This document shows positions 54,345 through 63,597 of a stretch of DNA of 64,000 nt, one piece after another. How positions within the stretch are numbered: the stretch's first letter is position 1; each line of letters starts with the position of its first letter. The notes below the pieces were generated by a model. It did not search any database and was not told the DNA's origin. It saw only the letters and a program-made list of their open reading frames with translations. A program made the translations under genes and the position numbers. The stretch spans positions 496,001-560,000 of the forward strand of contig NZ_JBCAUS010000002.1 in the NCBI RefSeq assembly GCF_038432375.1. The letters run 5' to 3'. The DNA is from Methanococcoides sp. LMO-2. GTDB lineage: Archaea; Halobacteriota; Methanosarcinia; Methanosarcinales; Methanosarcinaceae.

Positions 54345-55199
54345 ATGATCGTTGGCGTACTCGGACCGGCAGGATCCTACTCGGATAAAGCTGCAAAAGG
54401 CTGGATGGAAAAACAGGGGATATCAGATAGTTCATCCCTTTTGTACTATGATGATATCAGCGACACTTTTTCCGCGGTCATCGAAGGAAAAACGGAGATC
54501 GGAATCATCCCCATCGAAAACTCCATTGAAGGCTCAGTCGGTATAACACTTGACCTTTTGCTCGATAGTGATGTTACTATTATAGGAGAGGTCGTGGTAC
54601 CCATTGAACACTGTCTGTTATCCAAAGGGAAGATGGACGACATCCGAGTCATACTTTCACATCCGCAGGCACTTGCACAGTGCAGGCAGTTCATAAGGAC
54701 ACATTTCAGGAATGTTGAGATACGCACAACAGGAAGTACGTCGCATGCTGCCAAGCTTGCCAACGAGTTCGAGGAAATGGCAGCCATTGCATCGAAGGAA
54801 TCAGCAGAAGCATACGGTCTTAATATACTGATGCCGAACATCCAGGACCGGAAACAGAACCACACCCGTTTTATCGCGATCCGAAGGACAGACAGTGAGA
54901 CCGGCGAGACAAACACTGAAGATGCCTGTACCCACAAGACATCCATAATAGCATACATAGGGAATGACAAAGCAGGTTCACTGTATGAGCTTCTCGGGGA
55001 ATTTGCAAAAAGGGACATCAATCTTACAAGGATCGAATCCAGGCCATCCAAGAGGTCGCTAGGTGACTATCTTTTCTACATCGACCTGGAAGGCAGCACA
55101 TCCGATGCAATTATAAAAGATGCTCTATATCATATTGAATCCAGAGTGTCCATGCTGAAGGTCCTTGGTTCATATAATGGCTACCAGCTGGATAGCTAA
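54345..55199 (+). CDS. pheA: Prephenate dehydratase
   Basis: This enzyme converts prephenate to phenylpyruvate in phenylalanine synthesis. The 284-aa protein has the catalytic domain with GVLGPAGSYSDKAA (residues 4-17), PIENSIEGSVG (about 52-62) and the threonine-containing TRFIAI (about 178). The C-terminal ACT domain (about 200-280) carries LTRIESRPSK, the Phe-binding feedback site. No fused chorismate mutase is present, as usual for archaea. Probably leaderless (see the preceding promoter entry). Confidence 0.94.
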   Translation: MIVGVLGPAGSYSDKAAKGWMEKQGISDSSSLLYYDDISDTFSAVIEGKTEIGIIPIENSIEGSVGITLDLLLDSDVTIIGEVVVPIEHCLLSKGKMDDIRVILSHPQALAQCRQFIRTHFRNVEIRTTGSTSHAAKLANEFEEMAAIASKESAEAYGLNILMPNIQDRKQNHTRFIAIRRTDSETGETNTEDACTHKTSIIAYIGNDKAGSLYELLGEFAKRDINLTRIESRPSKRSLGDYLFYIDLEGSTSDAIIKDALYHIESRVSMLKVLGSYNGYQLDS

Positions 55200-55273
55200 A
55201 AACACATTTTTATAATAAGGGATGAATAGTGTTCTAGCAATCTTGGTAATTTATAAGATAGGGATCTGTGGTC

Positions 55274-56164
55274 ATGGATATTGATGGATTTATTAAAAAA
55301 CAGGAATCTGCGGTCAATAAATATCACCGTATCTACAAGATACTGGACTTTTCCATTATCGCATTGATATCTTTTAGCCTGCTGAAGATACTGAACATCG
55401 ACCTTTTGCTTTTCACATACAGGACCTTTGAACTCTATGCGGATTCAACATATGGCCCCGGTGATGCCATCCCTGCAGGAAGCCTTTTACTTGCAGCAAT
55501 ATCCATCATCGTTGCCCTCGTTCTGACCATTGCCATACATATCAGGGATAAAAAAGTACAGATAGTATCACTTATCGAGAAAAAGTTCCCGCCTCTGAAC
55601 GAGAGGCTTCGTACAGCGAAAGACAACAAGAACATTCACAACATCATTGTTGATGAACTCATGGGCAACGTCCTTGACATTGCCTCAAAGGTCAACACAT
55701 CAGAGCTTCTCGAGAAAAAGAGATTCAAGGCCAGCATGGCCCTGCTTGTTGCATCCCTTGTGATCTTCGCTTTCGTGAACGTTAGCGACTATCGTTCGGA
55801 TGTTGACCCAGATGATCTTGCAGAGATTATAGGGGATCTTCCATTCATACCCGATAAAGAGAATGCTACATCTCCTGATGAGTCATTTACACTTGACAGT
55901 GACACGGGGAACGGCGGGGAGGAAGATCTCATGGGTGAACCGGCTATAATAGTGGTCGAGGGAGAGGAAGTAGACCTGTCGCTACCACCAGGAGCAGGAA
56001 CCGGATTTTCCGCAGGAGAGGAAGGTGAGGAACAGCCGCCTGAATTTGAGAGCTCTTCAGCCTACGAGGTAGGACTGATCTCATCCCCTGCCTATTATGA
56101 ACAACTCCCTGAAGGTTATGAGAATCTCATAAAGGAATACTTCGAGGAGATGACTAAGAACTAA
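55274..56164 (+). CDS. Archaeal membrane protein of the MoxR/DUF58/VWA operon, unknown function
   Basis: This 296-aa protein has three hydrophobic segments (about 23-45, 72-92 and 155-172) and a long acidic, Gly/Pro-rich exterior or cytoplasmic tail (about 180-280). The central part (RDKKVQIVSLIEKKFPPLNERLRTAKDN) is helical. I recognise it as the archaeal protein that commonly precedes MoxR in such operons, but it has no assigned function. The start is set at the ATG at 55274, with GGGATC 7 bases upstream; a GTG two codons earlier is also possible. Confidence 0.8.
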   Translation: MDIDGFIKKQESAVNKYHRIYKILDFSIIALISFSLLKILNIDLLLFTYRTFELYADSTYGPGDAIPAGSLLLAAISIIVALVLTIAIHIRDKKVQIVSLIEKKFPPLNERLRTAKDNKNIHNIIVDELMGNVLDIASKVNTSELLEKKRFKASMALLVASLVIFAFVNVSDYRSDVDPDDLAEIIGDLPFIPDKENATSPDESFTLDSDTGNGGEEDLMGEPAIIVVEGEEVDLSLPPGAGTGFSAGEEGEEQPPEFESSSAYEVGLISSPAYYEQLPEGYENLIKEYFEEMTKN

Positions 56165-56260
56165 GGTCATCACATTGACTATCACACATAATGTCACATC
56201 ACTATCAAATCAATATTAAATTAACAAATTCGATCTATCGCAATACAAGGAGAACATTAA

Positions 56261-57235
56261 ATGAATTCCAATGACGCCGGATCCGGTGAACTTGAACGGG
56301 TCTACAGGGGTGCTGGAGATGCCTTTGCAGCACTTTTCAATGAGATATCAAAGGTCATAGTCGGACAGAAGGACACGGTAGAACAGATCGTTATTGCGAT
56401 CCTGTGTAACGGCCATGCACTGATGGAAAGTAATCCCGGACTTGGAAAGACGCTTACGGTATCCACCATATCCAGAACAATGGACCTCGATTTCAGCAGG
56501 ATACAGTGTACCCCGGACCTGATGCCTGCAGATATCACAGGTACGCACATCATCGAGGAGAGAGGCGGAAGCAAGGAATTCAAGTTCGAGCCGGGACCGG
56601 TATTCTCCAACATCGTCCTTGCAGATGAGATCAACCGTGCTTCACCAAAGACCCAATCTGCATTGCTCGAAGCCATGCAGGAAAAGCAGGTCACCGTTGG
56701 TAATGATACTTTCCTGCTTGACAAACCGTTCTTCTTACTTGCAACCCAGAACCCTATCGAGATGGAGGGAACTTTCCCGCTACCGGAAGCACAGCTTGAC
56801 AGGTTCCTTTTGAAGATCCTGCTGGACTACCCATCCCTTGAAGAGGAAAAAGAGATCGTAAGACGCTACACACAGTACGAGGAACCACAGGTCAGGAAGG
56901 TGCTTGACAAGAGAATGGTATTACAGTTGCAGCGCCTTACAAGAGACATGCCAATTGCTGATGACATCAAGGACAGGGCCATCAGGATCGTAATGGCAAC
57001 ACGTAAGTGGACCGACTTCATCGAATACGGTGCATCCCCAAGGGCATCCATCGGACTTATACTTGCAGCAAAGGCACGTGCACTTGTCAACAGCAGGAAC
57101 TTTGTCAGCAACGAGGACATCGAAGCCATGGCATACCCGATCCTGAGACACAGGATCATGCTAACCTTTGAGTCAGAAAGGCGTGGCATCACACAGGATC
57201 AGGTCATCAAGGAAATCCTTGGAAAGGTCAAGTGA
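56261..57235 (+). CDS. MoxR-family AAA+ ATPase
   Basis: This 324-aa ATPase has Walker A ESNPGLGKT (about residue 55), Walker B VLADEINRASPKTQSALLEAMQE (about 120), sensor 1 ATQNPIE and the C-terminal lid (ASPRASIGLILAAKA). MoxR proteins act as chaperones for assembling or activating metal-dependent complexes together with VWA proteins; the three downstream genes encode such partners. AAGGAG is 9 bases before the ATG. The next gene follows after 74 bases. Confidence 0.93.
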   Translation: MNSNDAGSGELERVYRGAGDAFAALFNEISKVIVGQKDTVEQIVIAILCNGHALMESNPGLGKTLTVSTISRTMDLDFSRIQCTPDLMPADITGTHIIEERGGSKEFKFEPGPVFSNIVLADEINRASPKTQSALLEAMQEKQVTVGNDTFLLDKPFFLLATQNPIEMEGTFPLPEAQLDRFLLKILLDYPSLEEEKEIVRRYTQYEEPQVRKVLDKRMVLQLQRLTRDMPIADDIKDRAIRIVMATRKWTDFIEYGASPRASIGLILAAKARALVNSRNFVSNEDIEAMAYPILRHRIMLTFESERRGITQDQVIKEILGKVK

Positions 57236-57309
57236 TCTCCTGACAAATGTAAGCAATGTAATAAATTCAGCCAGGTTAAGCCGAAAATAACGATAACAGA
57301 TATTAAACC

Positions 57310-58191
57310 ATGAGTGACAGGAAACACAGGATCGAGGTGGATTTCTTCCGCCAGCTGGACCGCTTTACCTTCATGGTAAGAAAGCGGGTATCCAGTGCCT
57401 ATGCCGGAAGCAGACGTTCAACCCATAGCGGTCGCGGTCTTGATACCCTCGGATATGTTGAATATCATCCGGGAGACGATATCAAATCCATTGACTGGAA
57501 CGTATATGCAAGGTCCGAGAAACTCTATGTGAGGGAGTTCGAAGAGGACAAATCCGTAACCACACACATACTGCTGGACGCCAGTAACAGCATGGACTAT
57601 ACTACCGGAGAGTTCACAAAATACGAGTATGGAGCCATGCTTGCAGCCGGTTTTGCATATCTTGTCACCAAGGACAACGACAAGTTCGGCATATCAACTT
57701 ACGCCGAGGACATCGAAATATCGCAGACACACAGGGGCAGGCGCTACCTTCTCAGGGATATCGACAGGATGGCAGAGGTCGAGCTTGAAGGTAAGACCGC
57801 ACTGAACAAATGTGTGGAGCAGTACGAGAAAGTAATCCATTCACGTTCCCTTGTCGTCATTATCTCAGATTTCATGGAAGACATCAGCTCCATTGAATCC
57901 GCCATTTACCGATTATCACATCACGACCTAATGCTCATACAGGTGTTGGACCCATCCGAGAGCGATCTTTCCATGCACGGTCATGTGAAGCTCTTTGACC
58001 TTGAGACGGATGATGAACTGAAGACCTACCTGAGCAATAATTTCAAGGACAAATACCAGGAAGAACTTCAGGCACACATCGATGGCATCCGAAACATCTG
58101 CGACCATGTCGGCGCCGATTTCTTTACGTTCACAACCGATACTCCGGTATTTGATGCATTCTTCCACACAATTAACGGGAGGAAGGTCTGA
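57310..58191 (+). CDS. DUF58-domain protein (VWA-like)
   Basis: This 293-aa soluble protein has the DUF58 signature YHPGDDIKSIDWNVYARSEKLYVREFEEDK (shown in two parts in the protein: YHPGDDIKSIDWNVYAR at about 55-71, then the KLYVREFEEDK part) and a VWA-like fold with LLDASNSM (about 92). It is the usual second partner of MoxR. The stop overlaps the ATG of the next gene by one base, meaning translational coupling. There is no clear ribosome site before its own ATG. Confidence 0.9.
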   Translation: MSDRKHRIEVDFFRQLDRFTFMVRKRVSSAYAGSRRSTHSGRGLDTLGYVEYHPGDDIKSIDWNVYARSEKLYVREFEEDKSVTTHILLDASNSMDYTTGEFTKYEYGAMLAAGFAYLVTKDNDKFGISTYAEDIEISQTHRGRRYLLRDIDRMAEVELEGKTALNKCVEQYEKVIHSRSLVVIISDFMEDISSIESAIYRLSHHDLMLIQVLDPSESDLSMHGHVKLFDLETDDELKTYLSNNFKDKYQEELQAHIDGIRNICDHVGADFFTFTTDTPVFDAFFHTINGRKV

Positions 58192-60062
58192 TGCCTTTTG
58201 ACAATACCATGGGACTTGCAGCCCTTGCGAGCGTGATCCCTCTCATTATACTGTACCTGTTACGCCCAAAGCCCCTTCAGATCAAAATTCCTTCACTGAT
58301 GTTCCTGATGCGGGCAGAACAGAAGAAAAAGCGATTCGCTACGCTTAGAAGACTTATCAGAGACCCTATATTCCTTGCACAATTACTGGTGCTTATACTA
58401 TTGTCCGTTGCAGTGGCAGGCCCGTTCTACACATCCGAGGAAAGCCTGAGCGGTGAGCATACTGTCTTTGTGATCGATGCTTCTGCGAGCATGAACACCG
58501 ACGGAAGGTTTGACAGTGCCACAGAGATCGCAAAGACATATGTCAGCAAGAAGAACAGCATTATCCTTGCTCAGAACATTCCGGTAACCGTCCTTGAAGC
58601 TGCCGGATCATCGGCCACAAAAGATGCGCTTGACGGAATGTCAGGAAAGGGTACCGTAGCAGACCTTTCGACTTCCATAACGAACGCCATGAGAATGCTG
58701 TCCAACGAAGGTGGCAGAATCATTGTGATTTCGGATTTCACCAACTGGGAAGGAGAAGACCCTGTAGCTGCAAAGAGGCTTGCTGAATCCTACGGAATGA
58801 AGGTTAGTTTCGTCAGGGTAGGAACAACCACTGATAATGTGGGAATAATCCAGGGCTGGCTCGAGGCTGAGGAGAACAGCTACACTTACAACTGTGTTGT
58901 GAAGAACTACATGGAGACCACACAGAAAGTGAACATTGAGATCGAGACGTCCGGAAGTGAAACAAAGAAACGCCTCACACTTGACGTAGGTCCGTTCTCG
59001 ACAAGTCAGTTCAAGGTGGAAAATCTAGGACCAGGAGTTACAGAGCTCAGGATAACCAGGGATGACAGTCTTATGACCGACAATACGGCTTACATATCCA
59101 TCCCTTCGAACATTCAGAACGAACTGCTCCTTGTGACCGATGTGAAGAACTCACCGGCTGCAGTCTCACTTTCATTACTTCCGAACATAAGGGCAACCCA
59201 GTCCAATAATGTACCTGCAGACCTCAGTGACTACAAGGTCATCGTGATCGATACACATCAAAGGGCACTGACAACCGAAGAGGTTGCCACACTTGACACA
59301 TTCATAAATAATGGCGGAGAAGCTTTATTCCTCGCATCCTCAGCCCTTGACCCGGCAGCTGCGAACTTTGATCTGCTCAAGATCCTTCCTGTAAAACCAA
59401 TTGCCACCATGGAAAGCAACAACGGTGAAACGCTGAAGGTTGCACAGGAAACAAGACTTACAGATGATGTGAAATTCGAGGATATCGCGGTCTACACTTA
59501 TCTTAATGCCACCCTCAGGGCAGATGCGGTCTCACTTGTGAACACCGATTCAGATATCCCGATGCTTGCCTACTGGAGCGTGGGTGGCGGAACAGTGATG
59601 TATCTTGGCCTGAGCGATGAGCTAGGTGAAGATGCATGGAACAATTTCCACAACCTGCCTGAGTATCCAGTCCTCTGGGCAAAGCTGATCGCATGGCTTG
59701 GCGGAGCGGGAGATATAGGTGACTACAACCTCCAGACCGGTGCTATTTCCGCACTTCCGAACGAAATGGATGTTTCCACACCTTCCGGAACCGTAACAAC
59801 AAGCAGGTTGCTCTATGATGAAGCAGGCATCTACGAGGTCTCAGGAAAGGATATCGCTGTAAATCTCTATGATGATATGGAATCAGACACGACCATCGAT
59901 TCATCCGGCGTTCTGGAACGTGCCACAGCACAGGATGGTTCCCAGATCGTCAGGGAAAGCACCTACACTGCCAAGAATTACATTGACATCTATCTCATCA
60001 TACTTGCCATGCTGCTGGTGATAATTGAGATACTTATAATCAGAAGCCGGGGTGAGCTATAA
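58191..60062 (+). CDS. BatA-like membrane protein with a VWA domain
   Basis: This 623-aa protein has an N-terminal membrane anchor of two spans (residues about 5-25 and 63-82) with the motif PLQIKIPSLMFLM between them, then a VWA domain starting FVIDASASM (about 93; the MIDAS D-x-S-x-S motif) and a large beta-rich part. A C-terminal span (about 598-618) follows. It is typical of Bat-like partners of MoxR and DUF58 in archaeal operons. The stop overlaps the next start by one base. Confidence 0.88.
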   Translation: MPFDNTMGLAALASVIPLIILYLLRPKPLQIKIPSLMFLMRAEQKKKRFATLRRLIRDPIFLAQLLVLILLSVAVAGPFYTSEESLSGEHTVFVIDASASMNTDGRFDSATEIAKTYVSKKNSIILAQNIPVTVLEAAGSSATKDALDGMSGKGTVADLSTSITNAMRMLSNEGGRIIVISDFTNWEGEDPVAAKRLAESYGMKVSFVRVGTTTDNVGIIQGWLEAEENSYTYNCVVKNYMETTQKVNIEIETSGSETKKRLTLDVGPFSTSQFKVENLGPGVTELRITRDDSLMTDNTAYISIPSNIQNELLLVTDVKNSPAAVSLSLLPNIRATQSNNVPADLSDYKVIVIDTHQRALTTEEVATLDTFINNGGEALFLASSALDPAAANFDLLKILPVKPIATMESNNGETLKVAQETRLTDDVKFEDIAVYTYLNATLRADAVSLVNTDSDIPMLAYWSVGGGTVMYLGLSDELGEDAWNNFHNLPEYPVLWAKLIAWLGGAGDIGDYNLQTGAISALPNEMDVSTPSGTVTTSRLLYDEAGIYEVSGKDIAVNLYDDMESDTTIDSSGVLERATAQDGSQIVRESTYTAKNYIDIYLIILAMLLVIIEILIIRSRGEL

Positions 60063-62506
60063 TGTATACTTTCGAAGAACCACTGGTACTGCTACTTATC
60101 CTGCCGATCATCGTCGGCGGGCTATATCTCATCAAAAAAGGTGCAAGAAAGACACTGATACTTTCACGCATCATAGTCCTTTCACTGCTCGTAGTGGCAC
60201 TGGCATCCCCATTCTCACTTGTCAGCGAGGTCACCAGTGACGATACGCCCCAGATAGTGATCATCTCCGATGAGACCAGCAGTATGCAGCTGTTCAAGGA
60301 AGGAGTAGGTGATAATGTCTATGAGTCACTTACAGCAAATACCCCGACAACAATGATAAGGCTCACAGGGGAAAGCACTTCCCTGGGGGATGCCGTTGAG
60401 CAATATTCCAGCGGCGATAATCAGATCGTGCTGGTAACAGACGGTAACAGCAATTTTGGAAAAGACCTTGAAGAAGCTCTCCAGTTCGCTGAGGAAGTCG
60501 GAACCACTGTTTATTCAGTTGAACCTGAACTCGAAGAGAACGACATCAGTGTGCAGATTCTTGGCGATAAGACGGTTGTCATTGGAAACGAGAACCAGTT
60601 CGATGTACTTGTCTCACAGGCAGGAGAGGAAGAGATACGATACAGTTTCGAGGTTTATGCTGGCGATACTCTTGTCAGGAGTGGTACATTCACACAGAGC
60701 GCACGCACAAGGACCATACGTGTGCCTTATACCTTCAAAAAGCTCGGCGCACAGGAGCTGAGTGTCACACTTACACCACTTACATCCGATAAGGACAGCA
60801 TTAATAACAAGTTCTACAAAGCTGTGTATGTCGTACCCAAGCCAAATATCAAAGTGCTGACCAGCGATAGTTCGGCACCTCTTGGAAATGTATTGTACAA
60901 CCTATACTCAGTATCAAACACAGACGATTTTACAAACATTGATGGTAAAAAAGCAATTGTACTCGACAACCAGAACATCAGGACACTTTCAGAAACTGAT
61001 GTAGAGCTCCTCAAGGAATTCGTAGCTAATGGTAACGGTCTTGTTGTTGTGGGAGGAGAGACATCCTTTGACCAGGGCAATTACCTGAACTCCTCATTCG
61101 AGGATCTGCTGCCGGTGCTATCAAAACCAACCGACTGGAAAGGTGGACGAAGCATTGTCCTTGTACTGGATGTATCCCAGAGTACGTTCCACCACGAGTC
61201 ACTTTCCGACATCCTCGGAAATGCGATCTTCGTGCTTGAGGATGAGAACCTCAGGGATGCCTACGCAGGTGTCATCGCCTTTGGTAGCGAAGGTATCGAT
61301 GTCTCAGGAGGCCTTGTTTACCTTGGTAACCAGGCCAATGTCCTGAAACTGGAAGAGGACATATCCGCACTTACACCCGGATCCACCAGCGAAACATCTC
61401 TTGACCAGGGACTTCTCATTGCACAGGACTGGCTTGAGAACGAGGTAGGAGAGCTCGATATAATCATCATCTCAGATGGTGGTATAGAGCAGTCCTATGA
61501 AGATTCTCTTGTTGTCGCAGATGAGATCAGCGATGGCGAGATACAGTTCTACTATGTCCATGTAAAGTCATCAGCACCATCTCAGAGAGACCAGTTCGGC
61601 AATATCTATGCAGAAGACCTCATGGAAAGTGTGGATGGAATCTACTTCCCGGTTCAGAAAGGCGAACGTGCAAACCTTGAGTTCGAGGACCTTGACATCT
61701 CTGACGAACCTGAGGACGATGAACCGTTCATGACATCATTCCCGCTTATCGAATACAACCCGAACCACTTCATCACACGTAACCTGGAAGTTGACGGCAA
61801 CATCACCGGTTACAATGATGTCACACCAAAAGCAGGTGCTGACAGGATCATTGTGACCGCCACAGGCAAGCCGGTAATCACCACATGGAGATACGGACTT
61901 GGCAGGGTTGCAGCCATTACCACTGATAACGGTAAAGGCGGGCAGGCAACATGGAGCTCACAGATGTACTTCGGCAATAATTCAAAGCTGATATCCTCTA
62001 CCATGAACTGGGCGATAGGTAACCCGCAGGTCGAGGAAGGGACTGTTGTCGAAGGAGATGACACATGGTTTGGAAGCTCTGCAACACTCTACATCACCCG
62101 CTACGATGAAGGTGTCCCGAAACTGAAGTACAAGGGCGAGACCCTTGAGCTTGCGGTTACAGGTAAGAACACCTATGAGACCACCATCGAACCTAAGAAC
62201 ATCGGTATGCATGATGTCTCAGGCTATCCGATCGCTGTGAACTACGCCATCGAATACCGTGATGTCGGCCTGAACGAGGACCTTCCTGTGCTCATCAAGG
62301 CAAACGGTGGTAAGACCTACAGCGAGAACGAAGCACTTGCATTGCTGCTTACAGATGCCAAAGCTAACTCACTTAAGAGCGTTCAGCAACCTGTCAGCCA
62401 GAAACTGCTCTTCCTTATTGCAGCATTACTGCTCTTCCTCACAGAGATAGCAGTAAGAAGAATAAGGGAAATAAGGGCAGCCAACAGGGAAAGGGCAGAG
62501 CAATAA
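60062..62506 (+). CDS. Large VWA-domain membrane protein
   Basis: This 814-aa protein has two N-terminal spans (about 8-25 and 35-55), a first divergent VWA-like segment with ISDETSSM (about 75), a middle glutamine-amidotransferase-like part (VVVGGETSFDQGNYLNSSFEDLLP about 340) and a canonical VWA with LDVSQSTFH (about 370). A C-terminal span (about 775-795) follows. It is the last gene of the MoxR operon. The two VWA parts may bind partner subunits through a metal ion. An oligo-T run follows at 62515-62524, likely the terminator. Confidence 0.87.
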   Translation: MYTFEEPLVLLLILPIIVGGLYLIKKGARKTLILSRIIVLSLLVVALASPFSLVSEVTSDDTPQIVIISDETSSMQLFKEGVGDNVYESLTANTPTTMIRLTGESTSLGDAVEQYSSGDNQIVLVTDGNSNFGKDLEEALQFAEEVGTTVYSVEPELEENDISVQILGDKTVVIGNENQFDVLVSQAGEEEIRYSFEVYAGDTLVRSGTFTQSARTRTIRVPYTFKKLGAQELSVTLTPLTSDKDSINNKFYKAVYVVPKPNIKVLTSDSSAPLGNVLYNLYSVSNTDDFTNIDGKKAIVLDNQNIRTLSETDVELLKEFVANGNGLVVVGGETSFDQGNYLNSSFEDLLPVLSKPTDWKGGRSIVLVLDVSQSTFHHESLSDILGNAIFVLEDENLRDAYAGVIAFGSEGIDVSGGLVYLGNQANVLKLEEDISALTPGSTSETSLDQGLLIAQDWLENEVGELDIIIISDGGIEQSYEDSLVVADEISDGEIQFYYVHVKSSAPSQRDQFGNIYAEDLMESVDGIYFPVQKGERANLEFEDLDISDEPEDDEPFMTSFPLIEYNPNHFITRNLEVDGNITGYNDVTPKAGADRIIVTATGKPVITTWRYGLGRVAAITTDNGKGGQATWSSQMYFGNNSKLISSTMNWAIGNPQVEEGTVVEGDDTWFGSSATLYITRYDEGVPKLKYKGETLELAVTGKNTYETTIEPKNIGMHDVSGYPIAVNYAIEYRDVGLNEDLPVLIKANGGKTYSENEALALLLTDAKANSLKSVQQPVSQKLLFLIAALLLFLTEIAVRRIREIRAANRERAEQ

Positions 62507-62634
62507 TTCTGCCTTCTTTTTTTTCAAAAACGCATGCAGAAGACTACGGATTTATTCGTAGTTAAAGTAATGAATATATAAGATTCATTCGTACTGTGAC
62601 CTGATGACAAACAACAAAGTCATCAGGTGATATT

Positions 62635-63396
62635 ATGAACACAAAAAATGTTTCACTTCCATTAATAATACTGATCATACTTTCCACGATAGCCTTAGGT
62701 GCTATCATCCTGAGTTCTGGCGACAACACCAATGAAGAGATTTTGATCGACAACGGTGGTCTGGATGCAGAGAATGCACCGGATGACAATAACAATGCTG
62801 ATGATAGCAACGTACTACAGCCAATAGAGACAATCGCAACAATTGTAGGTATCGACTCATGGGACGGAACTAAGGTCCTGCTTCTTGATCAGGATGAGAG
62901 CGTAATCGGAGAAGGATACCCATGCGACCTGTATCTGATGATCGGAGAGGAAACAACAATCACAGACAGCAACGGTAACGAGCTTGTTTTCGAGGACCTT
63001 TCCGAGGGAACAAGGATCGAAGCACACTACGGACCAATGACAACAAGAAGCCTGCCACCACAGAGCAGTGCTGTGAGCATTGTCGTGCTTGATGAAAATG
63101 TTCCGACCGGTCCACAGCCTGTCAAGACTACCGGAACTATACTCGGAACAGAAGTATGGAGTGAGAACACAGTCCTGCTTTTGGACCAGGATGAAAGCGA
63201 TATCGGAGAAGGATATCCATGTGACATCTTTCTGGTAACTGCTGAGGAAACGGTCATCATGGACAACGACGGGAACGAGCTTACCATTGAAGACCTTACC
63301 GAAGGAACAAGGGTAGAGGCTTACTACGGACCAATGGTAACTGCAAGCCTGCCACCACAAAGTGGGACTCTGAAGATCGTGGTTCTGGAAGAATGA
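62635..63396 (+). CDS. Secreted or anchored protein with a duplicated domain
   Basis: This 253-aa protein has an N-terminal signal anchor (about residues 7-27) and an acidic Asn/Asp-rich linker, followed by two copies of one domain of about 85 residues. Both copies contain the pattern VLLLDQDES-IGEGYPCD, then EETTI or ETVI, DLTEGTR or DLSEGTR, and YGPM-T-SLPPQS. One Cys per repeat (YPCD) could pair. I do not recognise the domain with certainty; it resembles the DUF3221 type seen in bacterial surface proteins. AGGTGAT lies 4 bases before the ATG. Confidence 0.82.
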   Translation: MNTKNVSLPLIILIILSTIALGAIILSSGDNTNEEILIDNGGLDAENAPDDNNNADDSNVLQPIETIATIVGIDSWDGTKVLLLDQDESVIGEGYPCDLYLMIGEETTITDSNGNELVFEDLSEGTRIEAHYGPMTTRSLPPQSSAVSIVVLDENVPTGPQPVKTTGTILGTEVWSENTVLLLDQDESDIGEGYPCDIFLVTAEETVIMDNDGNELTIEDLTEGTRVEAYYGPMVTASLPPQSGTLKIVVLEE

Positions 63397-63597
63397 AATA
63401 AGAAAACTATTGCATGGCTACAAAAGATAATCAGTTTTTGTACCATGACCCCCTCTTTTTTCTGACAATTCTAAATTTCTGACCATCCATCATCAACTCC
63501 ACCAACTATCCCCCTTTCTCCCAAAAGTCTAATACTCTTAAATTTCAATCTTACTTACAGTTAAAAGAATAATTCATTCTAATAACGGGGGTCAATC

